Assembly: GCA_934255515.1 (NCBI GenBank)
Contig: CAKQON010000065.1
Location: 1 to 9,957, forward strand
From: an uncultured Sutterella sp.
GTDB lineage: Bacteria; Pseudomonadota; Gammaproteobacteria; Burkholderiales; Burkholderiaceae_F
Direction of reading: 5' to 3'
Length of the DNA stretch: 9,957 nt
In this document: piece after piece, positions 1 to 6,448 of the stretch
Layout: each line of letters begins with the position of its first letter
Numbering within the stretch: the stretch's first letter is position 1
Translations under genes and position numbers: made by a program
Notes under the pieces: generated by a model
What the model was told of the DNA's origin: nothing
Databases searched by the model: none
What the model saw: the letters and a program-made list of their open reading frames with translations, nothing else

Positions 1-154
1 GCACAAGAGCGGACTCTAGCCGCTTCGGCTGATTCGCATGCCTCGTAGTACAGAGAATTGGGAATCTCTTAATTAATACACCCTGCATCGAAAAGAACTT
101 TTTCTTGTTTACATTTGATTTAGCAATACGCAAATTTCGATTCTGCAGAGCCGC
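1..154. other. Gene-free left edge, downstream of the MFS gene
   Basis: No convincing coding frame, RNA gene or strong terminator is visible here. The stretch is A/T-rich from about 60 to 140. Small inverted repeats are present: AGCCG/CGGCT at 19-31 with a 3-nt gap, and AAGAA/TTCTT at 93-106. Read on the minus strand, the second one comes after the MFS stop codon and is followed by a short T run. Its stem is only five weak pairs, so I do not call it a terminator. Confidence 0.4.
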
Positions 155-1447
155 TCACTTCCCGGCCGCACGCCTGCCGCGCTCGAGATTGACGGGCATG
201 AGGGCCGCAATTGAGAGGAGGAAGAAGACGCCCGTCACGAGGATCGCGAGGCGATGGTTGTTCCCGGTGATCCAGGTAACGCTTCCGTAGGCTAGCGGCC
301 CCACGATGGCCGCCCCCCAGAGCGACATGTTCCAGAAGCTGAAGAATTCAGCCGACCGGCTTTCGGGCGAAAGAAGCGCCACCATGGCGCGGCCCGCGGA
401 CTGAGACGACCCCATGGCAAGCCCCGCCAGGTTTGCGGAGAGCCAGAAGAGCGGCCGGGTCGTTGCAAAGGCCGCGCAGGCAATCATCAGCACCCAGACG
501 ACAAGGGTCGTTCCAAGCGCGCGCTTGTGGCCGATCCGGTCCTGCAGGTACCCGAAGCCGAGGGCGCCGAGAGCTGCCGTGATGTTGACGAGAAAGACGA
601 GAAGGAGCGTATCGGTCGTCGTGAATCCCATGACTTTCGCAGCATAGACGGCCGAAAGCGTGATCACGACGGAAATTCCCGACTGGTAGAGGAAGCCGCA
701 GAGCGCGAGCCACCCGAAGTCCCGGTACTGGCTGAGGCACTTCGCTGTCCGGACGACCTCCCGGAAGCTCTCAAGGCAGAGGCTCCCCAAAGAACTCTCT
801 CCCTTCTGCCGCGGCACGGCGCGCTCCTTCAGCACGACAAAAATCGGAAGGGCCGCGAGCGCGAAGACCGTTGCGTTAATCACCATGGCGCCCGCGATGG
901 CCGAGTCGGTAGAGAGCCCGAGACGGCCGGCCTGCGTCACGAGAAGGAGCGAGGCGCCCAGAGTCACGAGTCCGCCGCAGTAGCCGAAGGACCAGCCCCA
1001 GCCCGACACCTTGCCCACAGCCTCAGGGCGCGCGATTTCAGGTAGGAACGCGGAATTGAGCGTTTCGCCCACGTTGTAGCCGATGTTGGAAAGAATCACC
1101 ATGACCGCGGCGAGAAGAATCGTCCCCGGTCCGCAGAAGGCAAGTCCGAAAGTGCCGGCGACGGCGAGGAGGGTTGCCGCAAAGAGCCAGACCTTTTTCC
1201 GGGCGGTCGCGTCGGCAATGGCGCCGATGACGGGCATTAGGATGAGGCTCGCCGCATTGCTCGCCGCAATAATGAGGGTCCACGCGAAGGTCGCCCAGGG
1301 CGCGTCCCCGGCAACAACCGCAACGAAATAAGCGTTGAAGACCGCGGTGAGCACCACCGTGGTGTACCCGGAATTCGCGAAGTCAAAGGCCGACCAGGCC
1401 CAGACTTCCTTCGGGCGAACGCCCGGCATCAGCGTTTTGGAGTCCAT
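155..1447 (-). CDS. MFS transporter, UMF1 (Atg22-like) family
   Basis: This 430-residue inner-membrane permease has about 12 hydrophobic segments and is full length for the family. Three features point to the UMF1/Atg22 branch of the major facilitator superfamily. The N-terminal block AWSAFDFANSGYTTVV (17-32) matches the family's 'YDWANSAF' signature. The loop GWGWSFGYCGG lies at 149-159. The C-terminal block SQSAGRAMVALLSPESR, followed by AEFFSFWNMS (349-374), is typical of the family. An MFS motif-A-like loop, PVIGAIADATARKK (72-85), follows the second membrane segment. The ATG start is 20 nt after the stop of the HDAC-like gene on the same strand, so the two are almost certainly co-transcribed, with this gene distal; no separate promoter is apparent. 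The substrate cannot be read from sequence. UMF1 proteins have been linked to amino-acid efflux in fungi, but most bacterial members are uncharacterised. Confidence 0.93.
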   Translation of the reverse strand: MDSKTLMPGVRPKEVWAWSAFDFANSGYTTVVLTAVFNAYFVAVVAGDAPWATFAWTLIIAASNAASLILMPVIGAIADATARKKVWLFAATLLAVAGTFGLAFCGPGTILLAAVMVILSNIGYNVGETLNSAFLPEIARPEAVGKVSGWGWSFGYCGGLVTLGASLLLVTQAGRLGLSTDSAIAGAMVINATVFALAALPIFVVLKERAVPRQKGESSLGSLCLESFREVVRTAKCLSQYRDFGWLALCGFLYQSGISVVITLSAVYAAKVMGFTTTDTLLLVFLVNITAALGALGFGYLQDRIGHKRALGTTLVVWVLMIACAAFATTRPLFWLSANLAGLAMGSSQSAGRAMVALLSPESRSAEFFSFWNMSLWGAAIVGPLAYGSVTWITGNNHRLAILVTGVFFLLSIAALMPVNLERGRRAAGK

Positions 1448-1467
1448 GATTGTGTTCTTTTGTTCCG

Positions 1468-2430
1468 TCAGAGCGGCGTCCGGACAAGCCCCTGAAGGTG
1501 CGTGAAGACGCTTCGTCCGAGGCTTCTCAGTTCGTAGCCGCCTTCGAGGACGCTTACGAGCCTCCCTTCGCAGTATTTCCAGGACGCTTCCACGAGGAGC
1601 CTCGTTATGCAGGCGTAGTCGATTTCCGCGGCCTTCAGCTGCGCAATCCGCTCTTCTGCATGCGCGTCGAACCCGGCCGAGAGAATCATGAGCTGAGGGC
1701 GGAAGCGCTCAATTTCAGAGAGCCACACCTTCTCAACCACCTCGCGCAGTTCCGCACCGCCAGCGCCGGCCGGAAGGGGCGACAAAATCGCATTTGCGGG
1801 CTGCGGATCCATGCGTCGGTGCGGGAAAAGCGGCCACTGGAAAACCGACAGAAAGCGCATGTTCGGGTGACCCGCGAGAATCTCCTCCGTCCCGTCGCCG
1901 TGGTGCGCGTCAAAGTCGAGCACCATGACGCGCTCGAGCTTGTAGCGCTTCGCGGCCCAAAGCGCCCCGATCGCGGCATTGTTGAGGTAGCAGAAGCCGC
2001 TCGCGCGGTTCCTCGACGCATGGTGTCCGGGAGGCCTCACCGCGCAGAAGGCGTTCTTGAGCGTTCGCGCAAAAACCGCATCCACAGCTCTCACCACCGC
2101 TCCGGCGCTTGCCATGGCGCAATCGAAGGTATCTCGGCCCACCTGCGTATCGGGTTCCTGAAAGCGCCTGAGAGCCGCTTCATCCCCGAGAGAGGCCTTT
2201 TCCAGAGCGTCCACATAGTCCGCATCGTGCGCGAGGAGCACGGCTTCCATCGGAGCCGGCCCGCATTCGACGCGCCGCAGCCTGTCGCCGAAACCGCCGA
2301 GCATCAGGCGGTTTTCAATGGCCTCGATGCGCTCGGGCGACTCGGGCGCCTCCTCGAGCATGTTGGGGAGGCTGACGAGCTGATGCGTGAAATATCCGGT
2401 AGGAAGACTTTTCCAGTCTGAAGACGGCAT
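1468..2430 (-). CDS. Histone-deacetylase-family amidohydrolase (class II-like / acetylpolyamine amidohydrolase-like)
   Basis: This 320-residue arginase/deacetylase-fold hydrolase should remove acetyl (or similar acyl) groups from amines in a zinc-dependent reaction. All hallmark elements are present in order. The N-terminal block is TGYFTHQL, then SPERIEAI (11-38). RPPGHH (132-137) supplies the tandem His charge relay. LDFDAHHGDG (171-180) supplies zinc ligands Asp174 and His176. SAGFDAH (251-257) supplies the third ligand, Asp255. EGGYEL (296-301) carries the transition-state Tyr299. No catalytic residue is missing, so activity is expected. FDAH and EGGYE resemble class II/HDAC6-like bacterial proteins more than AcuC. 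It is the first gene of a two-gene operon with an MFS transporter. The ATG start gives the expected N-terminus although no strong Shine-Dalgarno sequence precedes it. The physiological substrate in bacteria is unknown; acetylated polyamines or small amides are candidates, and export by the partner permease is only a guess. Confidence 0.94.
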   Translation of the reverse strand: MPSSDWKSLPTGYFTHQLVSLPNMLEEAPESPERIEAIENRLMLGGFGDRLRRVECGPAPMEAVLLAHDADYVDALEKASLGDEAALRRFQEPDTQVGRDTFDCAMASAGAVVRAVDAVFARTLKNAFCAVRPPGHHASRNRASGFCYLNNAAIGALWAAKRYKLERVMVLDFDAHHGDGTEEILAGHPNMRFLSVFQWPLFPHRRMDPQPANAILSPLPAGAGGAELREVVEKVWLSEIERFRPQLMILSAGFDAHAEERIAQLKAAEIDYACITRLLVEASWKYCEGRLVSVLEGGYELRSLGRSVFTHLQGLVRTPL

Positions 2431-2622
2431 GTTGAGAAAGCGTTCGGGGAAGCGCTCTAGGATGAATATCCCGAAAAGCCTAGCACAGAAGAAAAGAGGC
2501 GGCCGCGTCTCTCCAAGCCCGGGCTTAGGTTCTGAAACAATTGGGCGCAGAGTTGCCCTGAGGCACTCCGGAGCTCCCCGTTAAAATCAAGCGGACAATA
2601 GATTCCGCAACCAATAAACCTC
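2431..2622. promoter_or_regulatory. Divergent intergenic region between HDAC-like operon and mltB
   Basis: Both transcription units must start in this 192-nt gap. A 12-bp perfect palindrome, AAGCCCGGGCTT, lies at 2515-2526 and extends by a CC/GG pair with one bulged base, which makes it operator-like. A second dyad, CTAGG (2457-2461) with CCTAG (2479-2483), lies just upstream of the HDAC-like start. On the plus strand a candidate -10 box (TAAAAT, 2582-2587) precedes mltB. I could not pick a convincing promoter for the minus-strand operon. Confidence 0.4.
2582..2587 (+). promoter_or_regulatory. Candidate -10 box (TAAAAT) for mltB
   Basis: TAAAAT ends 35 nt before the mltB ATG. The same hexamer occurs at 35-36 nt from the start codons of the FAH-family gene and psd on the other strand. 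That recurring spacing is the main reason to believe it. No good -35 hexamer sits 16-18 nt upstream; TTGCCC at 2553-2558 is too far (23 nt). Confidence 0.4.
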
Positions 2623-3885
2623 ATGGCACAGTCGATCCGCTTTTCCCTCGCTCCGCTCGCGCTCGCCCTTTGCGCGCTCTCCGCCTGCGCCGCGCCAGAT
2701 CGGGATGCCCGGGGACTCGAAACCCCGGCGCTCGCGGAATCGGCTGCTTCCTCCGAGACTCCGAAGCCTGAAGCGGCTTCCGGGGTGAAGACTGAGAACA
2801 CATCTGAAACGGCTCAGCCGAAATCCTCACTCCCCGAAGCAGAGAAGATTCCGGAACCCCGGGCCATCAGTCCCGTGAGCGGAAGTCCCGCAGCCTCGGA
2901 CTATGCCGAGCGCCCGGACGTGCAGGCCTTCATTAAAAAGCTTTCCGCTGAGCGCGGCATCCCCCTCGACTGGCTCGAGGCGGGAGTCGCCGTCGCGCGC
3001 TATTCGCCGCTCTCAGAGAAGTACACCACGCCGCGGCCCAATGCCAACAAAAAGACGACGGCAGAGAAGAACTTTCTCCTTTACGAACGAAACCTCGTCA
3101 ACAGTGAACGCATTCGCAGGGGGACTGACTTTCTCGAGGACAACCGGGGCGTTTTCGACCGGGTGGAAGCCGAAACCGGCGTCTCGCGCTATGCCGTTGC
3201 GGCAATCATCGGCGTTGAATCGATCTTCGGTCGCAACATGGGGCGCTTTCGCGTGCTCGACGCCCTGATGACGCTCTCCTTCGACTACACGCGGCGCTCG
3301 AAGTACTACCTCGCCGAACTCTCGGACTTCCTCGAATTCTGCTGGCGGCAGCAGATCGAACCTGTTGCCGTCTCGGGCTCCTTTGCGGGCGCCATGGGGC
3401 TCGGCCAGTTCATGCCGTCGTCGCTCAAGGCTTACGGCAAGGACGGCGACGGGGACGGCCATATCGATATCGTCGGGAACGAAGCCGACGGCATCGCCTC
3501 GGTTGCGAACTTCCTTCTCGCTCACGGCTGGGCGCGGGGCGAGCGTCCCCTCTACCGCGTTTCCGCGACGCCTGAAATCTTCAAGGCCACCGGTTCCGGC
3601 GGCATCAAAACGCACACCACGGCCGGAGCGCTCCTGAAGGCCGGCGTGAAGCCCCTCGAAGCGCTGCCGCTAGCTGAGAATGAACCCGCGCTCCTCGTCG
3701 ACCTTCCCTGGATCAAGGCGTCGAACGAAAAGGGCGTCGACTACTACATCGGCACATCCTCCTTCGCCGCCATTCTCCGCTACAACCGAAGCTACTTCTA
3801 TGCGGCCGCCGTATCGCTTCTTGCCGACGAGCTCGAACGCGAATACGAGAGGAACGCGCCGGAAGCGAAGCTTCTGAAAGAGTGA
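2623..3885 (+). CDS. mltB: Lytic murein transglycosylase B family lipoprotein
   Basis: This 420-residue MltB/Slt35-type enzyme cleaves the MurNAc-GlcNAc bond of peptidoglycan to give 1,6-anhydro-muropeptides. Residues 1-21 form a lipoprotein signal peptide ending in lipobox LSAC, with Cys22 as the lipidated residue. Ala at +2 predicts the outer membrane, facing the periplasm. A Ser/Glu/Pro/Ala-rich linker covers about 30-95. The SLT_2 domain runs from about 96 to 400. The catalytic acid is Glu199 in IIGVESIFGRNMG, followed by VLDALMTLSFDYTRR (211-225) and GSFAGAMGLGQFMPSS (252-267). The acidic loop DGDGDGHID (274-282) corresponds to the calcium-binding EF-hand-like loop of E. coli Slt35. The protein exceeds E. 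coli MltB (about 360 aa) mainly because of the linker. No C-terminal peptidoglycan-binding module is seen. The gene appears monocistronic, divergent from the HDAC-like operon. The ATG is set by the signal peptide; its Shine-Dalgarno is weak. The subfamily symbol is by similarity, since paralogues exist in many genomes. Confidence 0.94.
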   Translation: MAQSIRFSLAPLALALCALSACAAPDRDARGLETPALAESAASSETPKPEAASGVKTENTSETAQPKSSLPEAEKIPEPRAISPVSGSPAASDYAERPDVQAFIKKLSAERGIPLDWLEAGVAVARYSPLSEKYTTPRPNANKKTTAEKNFLLYERNLVNSERIRRGTDFLEDNRGVFDRVEAETGVSRYAVAAIIGVESIFGRNMGRFRVLDALMTLSFDYTRRSKYYLAELSDFLEFCWRQQIEPVAVSGSFAGAMGLGQFMPSSLKAYGKDGDGDGHIDIVGNEADGIASVANFLLAHGWARGERPLYRVSATPEIFKATGSGGIKTHTTAGALLKAGVKPLEALPLAENEPALLVDLPWIKASNEKGVDYYIGTSSFAAILRYNRSYFYAAAVSLLADELEREYERNAPEAKLLKE

Positions 3886-3960
3886 CCTTGACTCTTCTAT
3901 CCTGACAAGAAGACCGCGTCTCTGCCAGGAAAGGCGATAAGACGCTCAGATTCCATTGTA

Positions 3961-3980
3961 ATTTTCGAAAATACGTATTT
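3961..3980. promoter_or_regulatory. Two overlapping 12-bp perfect palindromes (operator-like)
   Basis: ATTTTCGAAAAT (3961-3972) and AAATACGTATTT (3969-3980) are each perfect palindromes and share four bases, AAAT. A further ACGTA follows at 3983-3987, then an A run. Short symmetric A/T-flanked sites like these are typical of dimeric repressor operators. No regulator can be assigned. Confidence 0.35.
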
Positions 3981-4103
3981 ACACGTACAAAAAAAATGGG
4001 CACATACTGATTCCGGGGCTTCTCCCGGTGTTCAATCTCCTCACATCTCGCGTTCCTCTTAGATTCTATCGATAACCCTTAAAGGGCTTCGCTTAATATC
4101 AAT

Positions 4104-4144
4104 GCAGTGTTAGGATTGAAATATCTGAAAGATCAGAGCACTGC
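4104..4144 (+). other. Two-tier stem-loop in the DMT leader region
   Basis: GCAGTG (4104-4109) pairs perfectly with CACTGC (4139-4144), and one G-T and one T-A pair extend the stem inward. Inside it ATCT (4123-4126) pairs with AGAT (4130-4133) around a GAA loop. This is the first of a run of structures preceding the DMT gene. The stems could fold in RNA of either strand. Confidence 0.35.
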
Positions 4145-4199
4145 GGAGCATCTTCCGAGGAGTTGATGATGCTTCCGGGGAGCATGAAATTCCCTTTTT
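4145..4199 (+). promoter_or_regulatory. Possible transcription attenuator (mutually exclusive hairpins plus T run)
   Basis: Three related segments can pair in competing ways. A is GGAGCATC (4145-4152), B is GATGCTTCC (4168-4176) and C is GGAGCAT (4179-4185). B can pair with A (eight pairs, one bulge) or with C (seven pairs, one of them G-T, with a 3-nt loop). If A takes B, then GGGGA (4177-4181) is free to pair with TTCCC (4190-4194) directly in front of TTTTT (4195-4199), an intrinsic-terminator arrangement. If C takes B, that terminator is blocked. The terminator stem is short, so this remains a hypothesis. No leader peptide or known riboswitch consensus was recognised. Confidence 0.25.
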
Positions 4200-4221
4200 C
4201 CTCCCCGACCGCACTCGCTTC

Positions 4222-4311
4222 CGATCCAACGGATCGCTTTTCCACGGATTGAAAAGCGGCTGACGCGAGCGCTTCACGACCAGCCTCTCCGAGGCGAAGC
4301 TCCGGGTCAGC
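4222..4311. other. Dense nested inverted repeats, candidate structured RNA
   Basis: Within 90 bp there are five sets of matching arms. CGATCC/GGATCG (4222-4236) has a 3-nt loop and is followed by CTTTTC. CGCTTTTC (4235-4242) pairs perfectly with GAAAAGCG (4251-4258). Outer GCTGAC (4259-4264) pairs with GTCAGC (4306-4311) and encloses GCTTC (4271-4275) with GAAGC (4296-4300). That pair in turn encloses GCCTC/GAGGC (4283-4295) with a TCC loop. The first two hairpins overlap by two bases and compete. The structures are symmetric, so the strand is undetermined. I do not recognise a known RNA family. Confidence 0.3.
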
Positions 4312-4387
4312 TTGACCTTCGGCGGAATCTATCGAAACTCCCTCTTTCAAGCAACTTCCGTCCGACTAAGAAATCCAGATCATTCGG

Positions 4388-5476
4388 GTGAAAGACGAAT
4401 GGTCGCGAATTAGGGAAAGACTGCCCATGCTGATCGGCGTCCTCCTCGGCATTGCCGCCGGGGCCCTCTGGGGTCTCATTTACATTGCCCCGCTCGTTGT
4501 TCCTGAATACAACCCCGTGCTCGTCGCGCTCTCGCGCTTTATTGCGTTCGGCGTGATTTCGCTTCCCTTCCTCTGCGTCTTCCGCAAGGAACTCAAGGCT
4601 TTTTCGCGCGCCGACATCTGGCAGGCCTTCAAGCTTCCGCTCTTCGGAAACGTCCTTTTCTACTGCCTCCTCACGATCTGCATCCGCCTGGCGGGCGCTC
4701 CGCTCGCAGGGATGTTCATGGCCGTGATTCCGGTCCTCGTTGCGATTGCCTCCAACATCCGCTACGCCGGTTCTGACTCGGCCGTGCCCTGGAGCAAAAT
4801 TCTTCCGCCCCTTGCGGTCATCTTCCTCGGCCTCATCGTCGCCAACCTGACTGAATTTGAGAATGCCGCGAAAGCTTCCGCCACGGGCGGCGAGGAATAC
4901 TGGATCGGCGTCGGGTTCGGCCTTGCAGCCGTCGTCTCCTGGACCTGGTTCTCGATCATGAATGCCGAGTGGCTCCTCAAGCACCCGCAGCACAGCACCG
5001 GCGCCTGGACGGCGCTCCAGGGCGTGACGGTGCTTCCCCTCGCGCTCGGGCTCTTTGCCGTTCTCGCCTGGCCTGCCGGCTTCATGGATACGAACGTCAC
5101 GCTTATGGGCGCCGCGCCCTGGAAATTCCTCGGCGTCGCCCTCACGATCGGCCTTCTCTGCTCGTGGGTGGCCATGGTCTGCTGGAACCGCATGAGTCAG
5201 CTCCTTCCGGCAGCGCTCGGCGGACAGCTCATCGTCTTTGAATCCGTCTTTGCGGTCGTCTACGCGCTCATCTGGCGCGGCGAAATGCCGACCCTCTCGA
5301 TGACGATCGGCTTTCTCGTCCTTATGGGCGGCGTTCTGGGGTCGCTGCGCGTCTTCCAGGCTCAGAGCCATTCCGCTGTGGCCGACCAGGCCCGCGAAGC
5401 GGTGGCCGGCCTCAAAACCGGCAAGGCTGCCGCCAACCGCGAGGTCATCGAATCCGAAGGCACGAGCGGCGAATAA
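4388..5476 (+). CDS. EamA/DMT-superfamily permease
   Basis: This 362-residue inner-membrane protein has about ten hydrophobic helices arranged as two EamA repeats. The first repeat covers about 15-155, with GVLLGIAAGALWGLIYIAPL as helix 1. The second covers about 172-322 and ends with the typical block ALGGQLIVFESVFAVVYALIWRGEMP (276-301). A hydrophilic tail of about 40 residues follows. DMT/EamA permeases move small metabolites such as amino acids or drugs; the substrate cannot be told here. The frame opens with GTG at 4388, but no Shine-Dalgarno precedes it. ATG 4427 (residue 14) has AGGGA ten nt upstream and also keeps helix 1 intact, so the true start may be 4427. The gene stands alone, preceded by an unusually structured 500-bp region and followed by a strong terminator. 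Confidence 0.92.
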   Translation: MKDEWSRIRERLPMLIGVLLGIAAGALWGLIYIAPLVVPEYNPVLVALSRFIAFGVISLPFLCVFRKELKAFSRADIWQAFKLPLFGNVLFYCLLTICIRLAGAPLAGMFMAVIPVLVAIASNIRYAGSDSAVPWSKILPPLAVIFLGLIVANLTEFENAAKASATGGEEYWIGVGFGLAAVVSWTWFSIMNAEWLLKHPQHSTGAWTALQGVTVLPLALGLFAVLAWPAGFMDTNVTLMGAAPWKFLGVALTIGLLCSWVAMVCWNRMSQLLPAALGGQLIVFESVFAVVYALIWRGEMPTLSMTIGFLVLMGGVLGSLRVFQAQSHSAVADQAREAVAGLKTGKAAANREVIESEGTSGE

Positions 5477-5500
5477 GCCTCTCCATCGCTTCAATTGCGC

Positions 5501-5540
5501 GAAAGGGCCGGTCAGCATGAACCGGCCCTTTCGTTTTTTC
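5501..5540 (+). terminator. Intrinsic terminator of the DMT permease gene
   Basis: GAAAGGGCCGGT (5501-5512) and ACCGGCCCTTTC (5521-5532) form a perfect 12-bp stem with an 8-nt loop, followed by GTTTTTTC. It lies 24 nt after the stop codon. There is no T run on the minus side, so it should act on the plus strand only. Confidence 0.93.
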
Positions 5541-5549
5541 GCATTTGAT

Positions 5550-5571
5550 CCCGCGCCTCACGCGGTGCGGG
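5550..5571 (-). other. GC-rich hairpin downstream of the FAH-family gene
   Basis: CCCGCGCC (5550-5557) pairs with GGTGCGGG (5564-5571) through eight pairs, one G-T, around a 6-nt loop. In minus-strand transcription it begins 13 nt after the FAH-family stop, where a terminator would be expected. It lacks a U tract, so it may only stabilise the 3' end or terminate weakly. Confidence 0.45.
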
Positions 5572-5584
5572 AAGCTTTCAGAGC

Positions 5585-6289
5585 TTATTCGCCCGCAGCG
5601 ATCTTTACGCGGAGCTTTCCGACGCCGTTGACGCCGCCCTCAAAGACGTCGCCGACATGAGCTTCAGGCACGTTCACGGGAGCGCCCGTGAAGATGAGGT
5701 CGCCCGGACGCACTTCCCAATAGCGGGAAATGAGGGCGATCAGCTCCGCAGGCGACGCGATCATGAAGCTCGTGCTTGCCGACTGAACCTTATTGTTGTT
5801 CTCATAGAGATAGATTTCAGAGGGCGCGGGGAGCGGCGTGCGGTAGGCAGGACGCACGGCAGAAACGGGAGCCCCGCCGTCGAGCGTCTTCATAAGATCC
5901 CAGGGGCCGCCCGCGGGAAGGTCCTTGGGCGCAAGACGGCGCGTGAAGTCGAATCCGACGCACCAGCCCCAGATGCACTTTTCGGCTTCCTCGACCGAAA
6001 GGTTGCGTCCGCCCTTGCTGAGGCAGGCAACCAGCTCGAACTCCGGCACCATTTTTGCGGTGCGGGGAGGCATCACCCATTCATAGGTCTCTCCATCCCG
6101 CACCGGCGTCACCGTATCGGCAGCCTTCAGAAAGAGCGGCGGAACGGAACCCGCTTTTTCAGCCCGGGCCGCTTCCGAAGCCGCATAGTTTCTCGCGGCG
6201 CCGTAAACGCGGTTGACGGGGAAGAATTCATAGCGTTCATCCTGAACCGGAATCACCGCCTGAGCGGGCGGAGCAAAAAGAAAGGACAT
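5585..6289 (-). CDS. Fumarylacetoacetate hydrolase (FAH) family protein
   Basis: This 234-residue member of the single-domain FAH group includes fumarylpyruvate/acylpyruvate hydrolases that cleave C-C bonds in 1,3-diketo acids. Visible family elements: FPVNRVYGAARNY (23-35); PLFLKAADTV (51-60); the metal-ligand motif EFEL with Glu83 and Glu85; VGFDFTRR (111-118) with the third ligand Asp114; Lys134 in the WDLMKT block; and GDLIFTGAP (196-204). Divergence is clear elsewhere. Active relatives such as FAHD1 carry a lid His-Glu dyad in 'NYxxHxxE', but this protein reads NYAASEAA, placing Ser38 and Ala41 there. The usual 'TGTPxGVG' is TGAPVNVP. The metal site looks intact, but catalysis may be altered or lost. 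GAGGTG lies 4 nt upstream of the ATG, a strong Shine-Dalgarno that fixes the start. Monocistronic; no aromatic-catabolism genes nearby. Confidence 0.92.
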   Translation of the reverse strand: MSFLFAPPAQAVIPVQDERYEFFPVNRVYGAARNYAASEAARAEKAGSVPPLFLKAADTVTPVRDGETYEWVMPPRTAKMVPEFELVACLSKGGRNLSVEEAEKCIWGWCVGFDFTRRLAPKDLPAGGPWDLMKTLDGGAPVSAVRPAYRTPLPAPSEIYLYENNNKVQSASTSFMIASPAELIALISRYWEVRPGDLIFTGAPVNVPEAHVGDVFEGGVNGVGKLRVKIAAGE

Positions 6290-6293
6290 GAGT

Positions 6294-6299
6294 CACCTC
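6294..6299 (-). promoter_or_regulatory. Strong Shine-Dalgarno of the FAH-family gene
   Basis: GAGGTG on the minus strand lies four nt before the ATG and fixes the start. It sits in a 12-nt block, CTCCCGAGGTGA (6293-6304), that recurs exactly in front of psd. Confidence 0.8.
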
Positions 6300-6325
6300 G
6301 GGAGCATAAATTCCTGATGGCGTAG

Positions 6326-6331
6326 ATTTTA
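6326..6331 (-). promoter_or_regulatory. Candidate -10 box (TAAAAT) for the FAH-family gene
   Basis: On the minus strand, CTAAAAT ends 36 nt before the ATG, nearly the same distance as the matching boxes of mltB and psd. No -35 hexamer is evident at standard spacing. Confidence 0.4.
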
Positions 6332-6448
6332 GAAGAAAACTTTTCCTGCGCCCGCAGCCATAAACCAAATACCATAGATTCCATTGAGTTGAATTGACAT
6401 TGCTTTTGAGAATGCAGGGTTTCCCCGCAACCCGAACGGAGACCTTGT

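Larger units (their letters stand above)
3886..4387. other. 500-bp gene-free region rich in palindromes and nested inverted repeats
   Basis: No frame here has convincing coding character. From left to right it holds: AAGAGT/ACTCTT (3878-3896) across the mltB stop; a two-tier hairpin with GCGTCT/AGACGC (3916-3945) enclosing GCC/GGC; two overlapping 12-bp palindromes (3961-3980); CCGGGG/TCCCGG (4013-4028); the 11-nt CCCTTAAAGGG (4076-4086); and several larger structures at 4104-4311, listed separately. The mltB hairpin lacks a T run, so no clear intrinsic terminator for mltB was found. TAATAT at 4094-4099 could be a -10 box, but no -35 element is spaced properly in front of it. The region reads best as the 5' region of the DMT permease gene, possibly with an independent small RNA. 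Confidence 0.5.

Noticed and set aside
3878..3945. Hairpins AAGAGT/ACTCTT and GCGTCT/AGACGC as a terminator for mltB
   Set aside because: The first has only six weak pairs and overlaps the stop codon. The second is better, but neither is followed by a T run, so intrinsic termination is not supported.
4099..4350. An 83-codon minus-strand open frame (TTG start) in the structured region
   Set aside because: Its codons include ATA and CTA and lack the strong third-position G/C bias of the neighbours. No good Shine-Dalgarno precedes it and nothing in the protein is recognisable. It is not fully excluded: conservation would rescue it and weaken the structured-RNA idea.
4307..5518. A 403-codon antisense open frame over the DMT gene, with similar long antisense frames at 527-1045, 1450-2421, 6485-7516 and 7529-8752
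   Set aside because: They are hydrophilic, Arg/Glu/Asp/His-rich mirror images produced by G/C-biased codons of the real genes. None has a domain, and each lies opposite a clearly identified gene.
6394..6399. Consensus -35 box TTGACA before pssA
   Set aside because: No acceptable -10 hexamer lies 16-18 nt downstream, and the candidate TAAAAT box is over 120 nt away.
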